Of a DNA stretch of 64,000 nt, positions 58,140-64,000 are shown piece after piece. Origin of the DNA: JBFELU01 sp041572755 (GTDB taxonomy: Bacteria > Actinomycetota > Acidimicrobiia > Spongiisociales > UBA11373); NCBI GenBank assembly GCA_041572755.1, contig JBFFRY010000003.1:62001-126000 (forward strand), written 5' to 3'. Both the position numbers and the translations under genes were made by a program. A model generated the notes under the pieces. The model worked only from the letters and a program-made list of their open reading frames with translations, did not search any database and was not told the DNA's origin. Numbering within the stretch: the stretch's first letter is position 1; each line of letters starts with the position of its first letter.

Positions 58140-59326
58140 CCGTCGATCCCCGCGTCGCCATGCACCACTCCGAAGTGCAGGTGTCGGTAGAGCTGCAGAC
58201 CCAGGAGATGACCCTCAATCTCGGACCACAGCACCCTTCGACGCACGGGGTGCTCCGCCTCGTCGCTCGGGTCGACGGCGAGAAGATCGAAGAGGTCGAC
58301 CCGGTCATCGGCTACATGCACCGCGGCTACGAGAAGCTCGCCGAAGTGCGCACCTACGCCCAGATCACCGCTCTCATCAATCGCATCGACTGGGTCTCCG
58401 GCTTCGCCAACGAGATCCCCTTCGTGGTGGCCGCCGAGCGGCTCATGGATCTCGAGGTGCCGGCCCGCGCCCAGTACATCCGGCTCATCCTCACCGAGAT
58501 GACGCGGATCTCCTCCCACCTGCTGTTCACCTCGTCGTTCCCCCTCGAGCTCGGGGCGGCCACGCCGCTGATGTTCGCCCTGAGGGAGCGGGAGCACATC
58601 CTGGACCTCATCGAGGGGGTCACCGGGGGCCGCTTCCATCCCAACTTCAACCGGCTGGGCGGAGTCAAACCGGCGGCAGGGGGCGGCAAGACCCAGAAGG
58701 CCGTGGCCCAAGATCTGCCCAAGGGTTTCCTCGAGGAGACCCGGGCCGCCATGAGCCGGGTCTACAAGGTCTGCGACGAGATCGATCAGCTGGTCACCGG
58801 GAACGAGATCTTCCAGGAACGCACCCGGGGGGTCGGTGTCATCCCAGTGGACAAGGCGCTGTCGTTCGGTGTGTCGGGACCCAACCTGCGCGGTTCGGGG
58901 GTGGCGTTCGATCTGCGCAAGTCGGAGGACTATCTGCCCTACGCCGATTTCGACTTCGAGGTTCCCTCGGGGGAGACCGGGGACTGTTACGACCGCTACT
59001 TGGTCAGGGTGGCGGAGATCCGCCAGGCGGCCAACATCGTCATGCAGGCGGTCGACGGGCTGCCTTCGGGGCCGCTGCAGGCCAAGGTGCCGCGAGTGAT
59101 CAAGGTCCCGCCGGGTGAGATCTACATCCGGGCCGAGAACCCCAAGGGTGAGATGGGCTACCACATCGTCTCCGAGGGCGGGCGGGGGCCGTACCGCCTC
59201 AAGATCCGCTCCGCCTCGTTCTCGAACTTGTCGATCCTGCCCTGGCTGCTCCGTGGGATCCTGATCCCCGACATCATCGCCATCCTCGGCAGCCTCGACT
59301 TCGTACTCGGGGATGTGGACCGATGA
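58136..59326 (+). CDS. nuoD: NADH-quinone oxidoreductase subunit D (copy 2)
   Basis: A 396-residue 49-kDa-type subunit: LNLGPQHPSTHGVLRLV near the N-terminus, YMHRGYEKLAE and the terminal SLDFVLGDVDR. It lacks the 90-residue extension of copy 1. GTG 58136 overlaps nuoC. An insert-like KPAAGGGKTQKAVAQDLP lies near residue 178. Confidence 0.95.
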   Translation: MTVDPRVAMHHSEVQVSVELQTQEMTLNLGPQHPSTHGVLRLVARVDGEKIEEVDPVIGYMHRGYEKLAEVRTYAQITALINRIDWVSGFANEIPFVVAAERLMDLEVPARAQYIRLILTEMTRISSHLLFTSSFPLELGAATPLMFALREREHILDLIEGVTGGRFHPNFNRLGGVKPAAGGGKTQKAVAQDLPKGFLEETRAAMSRVYKVCDEIDQLVTGNEIFQERTRGVGVIPVDKALSFGVSGPNLRGSGVAFDLRKSEDYLPYADFDFEVPSGETGDCYDRYLVRVAEIRQAANIVMQAVDGLPSGPLQAKVPRVIKVPPGEIYIRAENPKGEMGYHIVSEGGRGPYRLKIRSASFSNLSILPWLLRGILIPDIIAILGSLDFVLGDVDR

Positions 59327-60339
59327 GCATCCTCGACAACTTCTGGATCTTCCTGGTGATCAAGCTGCTGTTGGTGGTGGGCGTCCTGCTCGGCTTCTCG
59401 CTGGTGATCATCTATGCAGAGCTCAAGGTGTCGGCCCACATGCAGAGCCGGATCGGCCCGTTCTTCGCCGGGGGACGCTACGGCTGGGCCCAGCCGCTGG
59501 CCGACGCCCTCAAGTTCCTCCAGAAGGAGGACCTGGTGCCCGAGGAGGCCGACTCCCCGGTGTTCCGGATCGCTCCGATGATCTCGCTGATGAGCACGGT
59601 GGCGGTGTTCGTGATCATCCCGTTCTCTCCGAACCTCATCGCCAAGGATCTCGACCTGGGCGTGTTCTACGCCCTCGCCGTGGGGTCGATCGGCACGGTG
59701 GGGATCCTCATGGCCGGCTGGTCGTCGGCCAACAAGTACTCGCTGATGGGCGGGTTGCGTGCCGCCGCCCAGCTGATCGCCTATGAGCTGCCGATCGTGC
59801 TCGCCGTGGTGGCGGTGGTGGTGCAGGCGGGCACGATGTCGATGGTGCGGATCGTCGAGCTGCAGGGTCCGGATGCCCTGTATCGGATCCCCGGAACCGA
59901 GATAGGCCTGCCGTTCGTGATGGTCGGCCAGATCGTCGGGTTCCTCATCTTCATGACGGCGGCGCTCGCCGAACTCAACCGCATCCCCTTCGACATGCCG
60001 ATCGCCGAGTCGGAGCTCGTGATGGGCTTCCTCACCGAGTATTCGGGGATCCGCTTCACGATGTTCTTCCTCGCCGAGTACGCCGGGATGTTCGCCATGT
60101 CGGCGATCGCCGCCACCTTGTTCCTGGGCGGCTGGTACTTCCCGGGCCTCGACGCCGAGATCCTCGGTCCGGCGGTGATGATGGGCAAGGTGTCGCTGCT
60201 GGCATTCCTGATGATCTGGTTCCGGTGGACCTGGCCCCGGTTCCGGGAGGACCAGCTGCAGTCGCTGGCGTGGCGGTGGCTCATTCCCCTCGCATTGGGA
60301 AACATCGTGGTGACCGCCATCTTCAAGGTGGCGCTGTGA
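59323..60339 (+). CDS. nuoH: NADH-quinone oxidoreductase subunit H (copy 2)
   Basis: A 338-residue membrane subunit directly after nuoD, without nuoE, F or G between. Hallmarks: YAELKVSAHMQSRIGPFFAG, ADALKFLQKED, ELNRIPFDMPIAESELV and LTEYSGIRFTMFF. ATG 59323 overlaps nuoD by 4 bp. Confidence 0.95.
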   Translation: MSILDNFWIFLVIKLLLVVGVLLGFSLVIIYAELKVSAHMQSRIGPFFAGGRYGWAQPLADALKFLQKEDLVPEEADSPVFRIAPMISLMSTVAVFVIIPFSPNLIAKDLDLGVFYALAVGSIGTVGILMAGWSSANKYSLMGGLRAAAQLIAYELPIVLAVVAVVVQAGTMSMVRIVELQGPDALYRIPGTEIGLPFVMVGQIVGFLIFMTAALAELNRIPFDMPIAESELVMGFLTEYSGIRFTMFFLAEYAGMFAMSAIAATLFLGGWYFPGLDAEILGPAVMMGKVSLLAFLMIWFRWTWPRFREDQLQSLAWRWLIPLALGNIVVTAIFKVAL

Positions 60340-60800
60340 GGACGATTCGCTTCCCCATCGGCATCTTCAAGGGCATGTGGGTGACGCTCAAGACCCTCTT
60401 CACCAAGCCGGTGACGACCCACTACCCCCTCGAGAAGGAGGTGCTCGTTCCCCGGGCCCGCGGGGTGATCGCCCTCGACACCGAGGCCTGCACCGTATGC
60501 ATGCTCTGTGCCCGGGATTGCCCCGACTGGTGCATCTACATCGAGGGCCACAAGGAAGAACAGCCTCCCTCCAAACCGGGTGGACGCCCCCGGAGCCGGG
60601 CCACCCTCGATCGGTTCGCCATCGACTACGCCCTCTGCATGTACTGCGGCATCTGCGTCGAGGTGTGTCCTTTCGACGCTCTCTTCTGGTCCCCCGAGCA
60701 CGAGTACTCGGAAGGTTCGATCTCCGACCTGCTCCACGAGAAGGAGCGGCTCACGGAGTGGCTGGCCACGGTTCCCGACCCTCCTGCATTGGAGACGTGA
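60336..60800 (+). CDS. nuoI: NADH-quinone oxidoreductase subunit I (copy 2)
   Basis: A 154-residue 2x[4Fe-4S] subunit: CTVCMLCARDCPDWC and CMYCGICVEVCPFDA. In complexes without NuoEFG this subunit is the probable entry point for electrons from ferredoxin or another donor. GTG 60336 overlaps nuoH; the stop overlaps nuoJ. Confidence 0.95.
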   Translation: MRTIRFPIGIFKGMWVTLKTLFTKPVTTHYPLEKEVLVPRARGVIALDTEACTVCMLCARDCPDWCIYIEGHKEEQPPSKPGGRPRSRATLDRFAIDYALCMYCGICVEVCPFDALFWSPEHEYSEGSISDLLHEKERLTEWLATVPDPPALET

Positions 60801-61318
60801 TGTCGTTCGGAGACTGGATCACCGAGAGCGAGAACATCGTCTTCCTTGTCATCGCCCTGCCGATGGTGGCGGGAGCGGTGATGGTGGTCACCAGCCGCAA
60901 TGTGGTCCATGCCGCTCTCACCCTCATCCTCACGCTGGCCGGATCGGCCGCGCTCTTCCTGATGCTCGGCGCCGAGTTCGTTGCCTGGACCCTGGTGCTG
61001 GTCTACATCGGGGCGGTGATCGTGCTGTTCCTGTTCGGCATCATGATCACGAGGGCACCGATCGGTCGGGATGCGGTGCGGCTCGACCACCGCCGCCGTT
61101 GGCCGGCGGCCCTGGTGGCTGCCTCGGTGTTCGCGGTGATCGTCACGGCCACCAGCCTGGCGTTCCCCGACACCGAGATCGCCGAGGGCGTGGTCCGCAC
61201 CGACAGCATCGGCGAGGTGCTCTTCAACCGGTTCGTGATCCCCTTCGAGGCGGTGTCGCTGGTGCTCCTGGCGGCGCTGGTGGGCGGGATCGTGCTGGCC
61301 CGAAAGGACCCGGAGTGA
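60800..61318 (+). CDS. nuoJ: NADH-quinone oxidoreductase subunit J (copy 2)
   Basis: A 172-residue five-helix subunit: SRNVVHAALTLILTLAGSAALF and VLVYIGAVIVLFLFGIMI. ATG 60800 (or GTG 60797). The stop overlaps nuoK by 4 bp. Confidence 0.94.
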   Translation: MSFGDWITESENIVFLVIALPMVAGAVMVVTSRNVVHAALTLILTLAGSAALFLMLGAEFVAWTLVLVYIGAVIVLFLFGIMITRAPIGRDAVRLDHRRRWPAALVAASVFAVIVTATSLAFPDTEIAEGVVRTDSIGEVLFNRFVIPFEAVSLVLLAALVGGIVLARKDPE

Positions 61319-61620
61319 TCGTCAACCAGTTCCTCGTGTTGGCCGCGCTGCTCTTCTCGCTGGGGATCTACGGGGTCCTGGTGCGCCGCAATGCCGTGCT
61401 CGTGCTGCTGTCGGTGGAGCTCATGCTGACCGCAGTGAACATCAACCTGGTCGCGTTCGGCGCGATGCTGCAGGAGTCCATGCTGACCGGGCAGGTCTTT
61501 GCGCTCTTCGTGATCGCCGTTGCCGCCGCCGAAGTGGGCATCGGCCTGGCGATCGTGGTGCTCATCTTCCGAAACCGCTCGTCGTCGAACGTCGACGAGC
61601 TCGACTTGTTGAAGTGGTGA
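61315..61620 (+). CDS. nuoK: NADH-quinone oxidoreductase subunit K (copy 2)
   Basis: A 101-residue three-helix subunit with the buried glutamates in LSVELMLTAVNIN and AAAEVGIGLAIV. GTG 61315 overlaps nuoJ. It ends just before nuoL. Confidence 0.95.
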   Translation: MIVNQFLVLAALLFSLGIYGVLVRRNAVLVLLSVELMLTAVNINLVAFGAMLQESMLTGQVFALFVIAVAAAEVGIGLAIVVLIFRNRSSSNVDELDLLKW

Positions 61621-61621
61621 G

Positions 61622-63709
61622 GTGATGCAGGCACTGAACACCGTGCTCGCCTACGCCGAAGAGGCGGCCCCCCACCTGGAGACCGATCCGGGCGGCTTCG
61701 TCGGGTTGATGGCCGACTGGGCCTGGCTCATCCCGGTGGTGCCGCTGGTGCTCATGTTCCTCATCGTCTTCTTCGGCAAGCGGCTGCCGCTGAAGGGCTG
61801 GGAGCTGGCGGAGGGGGCGATGGCCTTCGTGGCGATCTACGGGGTCGCTCTGCTGATCGCCAATTGGGTCGAGCCGTTCACCGTCGAACACCACGTGGAG
61901 ATCGCCCGCATCGGGGTCCTGCCCGGCCTCGGCGACCTGGTGATCGAGTGGGGCTGGGTGGTCGACGGCTTGTCGATCATGATGTACACGGTCGTGGGCG
62001 TGGTCGGTTTCTTCGTGTTCACCTACGCCAAGGGGTACATGGAGGGCGACGTCCGCTTCACCTTCTTCTTCGCCTCGTTCACCCTCTTCGCCGGCGGGAT
62101 GCTGGTGCTCGTGTCCAGCGCCAACATGATGCAATTGATCGTGGGTTGGGAGTTGGTGGGAGTGGCCTCCTACCTGCTCATCGGTCACTGGTGGGAAGAC
62201 CACGCCAACAACGCCGCCGCCATCAAGGCGTTCCTCACCAACAAGATCGCCGACGTCGGGCTGTTCGTCGGGGTGATCATCGCCGGGATCACCGTGGGCT
62301 CTTTCCGGTTCACCGATGTGTTGGACGCCGTCGAGGCCGGCGACTCGGCTCTGGCTCGGGTCGGCTTCTGGGTGGGACTCGCCCTGTTCGTCGGTGCGAT
62401 GGGCAAGAGCGCCCAGATGCCCTTCCACGTGTGGCTCCCCGACGCCATGGCCGGCCCGACCCCGGTGTCCTCGCTGATGCACGCCGCCACGATGGTGACC
62501 GCCGGCGTCTACCTGCTGGGACGGATGTTTCCCTTCTATCAAGCCGAGGGCTTCGGCGACGATGTGAAGCTGTGGATCATCCTCATCGGCGGCTTCACCC
62601 TGTTCTTCACCGGGCTGCTGGCGTTGGTGCAGGACGACATCAAGAAGGTGCTCGCCTACTCGACCCTGAGCCAGCTGGGCTACATGACCGCCGCCATGGG
62701 GGCCGGGGCCTACACCGCCGGGCTCTTCCACCTCTTCACCCACGCCTTCTTCAAAGGCCTGTTGTTCCTGGCCGCCGGGTCGGTGATCCATGGGGTCCAC
62801 AGCAACAACATGAGCGACATGGGCGGGTTACGGAAGTCGATGCCCACGACGTACCGGACGTTCCTGATCGGGTCGCTGGCGTTGGCGGGGATCTTCCCGC
62901 TCGCCGGGTTCTGGTCGAAGGACGAGATCCTGGCCTCGGTGAAGGAAGACGCCTTCGGGCTCGGCTCGGCCGCCGACCTGGTGCTGGTGCTGGCGATCGT
63001 CGGCGCCTTCATCACCGCCTTCTACATGGCCCGGACCGTGTATCTCACCTTCTTCGGGGAGTACAAGGGTGAGGGCCATCCCCACGAGTCGCCCCGGGTG
63101 ATGACCTTCCCACTCGTCGGGCTGGCGATCCTGTCGGTGGCAGCCGGGTGGGTGCTCATCCCCGGCGTCTCCGAGGGCTTCACCCACTGGTTGGAGGCCC
63201 GGCTCCACAACCCGCTGGACGGGCCGCTCCACTTCGAGTCGATCGACTGGGCGGTCGCCGGGATCGGCACCCTCATGGCGGCGCTCGGCATCGCCGCGGG
63301 GACCCGTCTGTGGTACCGCGACGCCCCCACCCAGTTGGAGCGGGACCGGTTCCGCATCCCGGTGCTCTACCCGCTGCTGGAGCACAAGTACTACTTCGAC
63401 GACATCTACATCAACGGGATCGTCAAGCCCACCGCCGGTCCCCTCGCTCGGGCGACCAACTGGTCGAACAACGTGATCATCGACGGGGTCGTCAATCTCT
63501 TCGGGGCGTCGGCCCGGTTCCTGTCGCGCTTCGTGTACGGGTGGGCCGACCAGCGGGGGATCGATCTGGCGATCAACGCCGCGGCGGCCGCCACCGGCGA
63601 GACGGGGGGCGCGGTGCGGCGGGTCCAGACCGGCAAGGTGCAGCAGTACGCCGGGGCCCTCTTCGTGGGGGCGATTCTGCTGGTCATAGGCTTCCTGATC
63701 TTCGGCTAG
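61622..63709 (+). CDS. nuoL: NADH-quinone oxidoreductase subunit L (copy 2)
   Basis: A 695-residue antiporter-like pumping subunit: GWELVGVASYLLIGHWW, GKSAQMPFHVWLPDAMAGPTPVS and DIKKVLAYSTLSQLGYM. It is about 70 residues longer than copy 1, mainly in the C-terminal lateral-helix region (EHKYYFDDIYINGIV) and tail. Start GTG 61622 or ATG 61625. It is followed by AGGAGGA before nuoM. Confidence 0.95.
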   Translation: MMQALNTVLAYAEEAAPHLETDPGGFVGLMADWAWLIPVVPLVLMFLIVFFGKRLPLKGWELAEGAMAFVAIYGVALLIANWVEPFTVEHHVEIARIGVLPGLGDLVIEWGWVVDGLSIMMYTVVGVVGFFVFTYAKGYMEGDVRFTFFFASFTLFAGGMLVLVSSANMMQLIVGWELVGVASYLLIGHWWEDHANNAAAIKAFLTNKIADVGLFVGVIIAGITVGSFRFTDVLDAVEAGDSALARVGFWVGLALFVGAMGKSAQMPFHVWLPDAMAGPTPVSSLMHAATMVTAGVYLLGRMFPFYQAEGFGDDVKLWIILIGGFTLFFTGLLALVQDDIKKVLAYSTLSQLGYMTAAMGAGAYTAGLFHLFTHAFFKGLLFLAAGSVIHGVHSNNMSDMGGLRKSMPTTYRTFLIGSLALAGIFPLAGFWSKDEILASVKEDAFGLGSAADLVLVLAIVGAFITAFYMARTVYLTFFGEYKGEGHPHESPRVMTFPLVGLAILSVAAGWVLIPGVSEGFTHWLEARLHNPLDGPLHFESIDWAVAGIGTLMAALGIAAGTRLWYRDAPTQLERDRFRIPVLYPLLEHKYYFDDIYINGIVKPTAGPLARATNWSNNVIIDGVVNLFGASARFLSRFVYGWADQRGIDLAINAAAAATGETGGAVRRVQTGKVQQYAGALFVGAILLVIGFLIFG

Positions 63710-63724
63710 GAGGAGGACGAGGAC

Positions 63725-64000
63725 ATGAGTTGGTTTGAGACAGGCTGGGGGCTCAGCCTCACGGTGTTCCTACCCCTGGTGGGTGCGTTCGTCGTGATGG
63801 CGATCCCCAAGGCCCGGGAGCGCCTGGTGAAGTCCACGGCGCTCGCCTTCGCTCTCGCCTCGTTCGGCACGTCCGTCGCCGTGACGGTCCTCTTCGACTT
63901 CGGCGGCGCCGAGAAGTTCCAGATGGGCACGGATCTCACGTGGATCCCGGCCATCGGTTCCCGCTTCCACATCGGCATCGACGGGATCAGCCTGCCCCTC
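63725..64000 (+). CDS. nuoM: NADH-quinone oxidoreductase subunit M, partial (copy 2)
   Basis: The first 92 codons of an antiporter-like pumping subunit; the gene continues beyond the window. The start reads MSWFETGWGLSLTVFLPLVG, and FHIGIDGISLPL at the window end matches the conserved NuoM HxGIDGIS block. AGGAGGA lies about 9 bp upstream of ATG 63725. Confidence 0.92.
   Translation, partial: MSWFETGWGLSLTVFLPLVGAFVVMAIPKARERLVKSTALAFALASFGTSVAVTVLFDFGGAEKFQMGTDLTWIPAIGSRFHIGIDGISLPL

Overview
The window is high-GC DNA from a Gram-positive-type, menaquinone-respiring bacterium, most likely an actinobacterium (Actinomycetota), possibly of the class Acidimicrobiia. The reasons are GC-rich codon use with many GTG and TTG starts, an RsiG-like c-di-GMP-binding anti-sigma factor, a MshA-like glycosyltransferase, Rex, DtxR and Zur regulators, a geranylgeranyl/menaquinone reductase beside nuo genes, and numerous lipoboxes. 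The class is an inference. I saw no rRNA or tRNA gene, CRISPR array, insertion sequence or phage gene. Most genes are packed with 1-20 bp overlaps.

Layout. 1-2661: a divergent zinc-uptake locus (zur-znuC leftward, znuA-znuB rightward) around a palindromic Zur box. 2658-14677: mixed housekeeping genes: a cupredoxin lipoprotein, a triple-repeat DUF7282-type lipoprotein, an HMG-CoA-lyase-like enzyme with Ser in place of the catalytic Cys, a MoaD/CdsA-like membrane fusion, an M23 peptidase, an RsiG-like protein, an asparaginase/acyltransferase/glycosyltransferase operon, a VOC protein, a Clp1/Grc3-like kinase, a SAM hydrolase-family protein, a glutaredoxin-like protein and Rex. A tight cluster of DnaA-box-like 9-mers lies at 11809-11850.

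14687-24641: a respiratory island. Leftward genes encode a b6-type quinol:cytochrome c complex (split cytochrome b6 and subunit IV, Rieske protein, diheme cytochrome c, a 2x[4Fe-4S] ferredoxin and two membrane proteins). Rightward genes encode a CcoN-CcoO fusion that has lost every heme and copper ligand of the CcoN half, a second membrane cytochrome c, and a menaquinone/geranylgeranyl reductase-like flavoprotein. A 24-30-residue motif occurs three times in subunit IV and once in the second cytochrome c, tying the two operons together. 24711-30692 is a single 1993-codon gene joining a cytoplasmic HD-GYP c-di-GMP phosphodiesterase to a long exported stack of cadherin/Ig-like repeats with a lamin-tail domain.

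30808-45291: a complete 14-gene complex I operon (nuoA-N), followed by an exported bactofilin-like protein. 46450-51109: a carbohydrate ABC importer (binding protein, intercistronic hairpin, two permeases, no ATPase) behind a LacI-type operator. 51172-54798: a leftward ferric-iron ABC importer, divergent from a DtxR-family regulator. 55554-56642: a phosphodiesterase/nucleotide pyrophosphatase-like gene. 56721-64000: a second nuo operon (A, B, C, D, H, I, J, K, L, M and onward off the right edge) that lacks nuoE, nuoF and nuoG, the arrangement of 11-subunit complexes that do not use NADH directly.

Together the genes describe quinone-centred electron transfer: two complex I types feed menaquinone, the b6-type complex oxidises menaquinol, and electrons pass to cytochromes whose terminal oxidase is not in this window. 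Metal uptake (Zn, Fe) and redox sensing (Rex) sit close by. The least ordinary features are the ligand-less CcoN-CcoO fusion with its shared repeat motif, the HD-GYP/adhesin giant and the MoaD/CdsA-like fusion.
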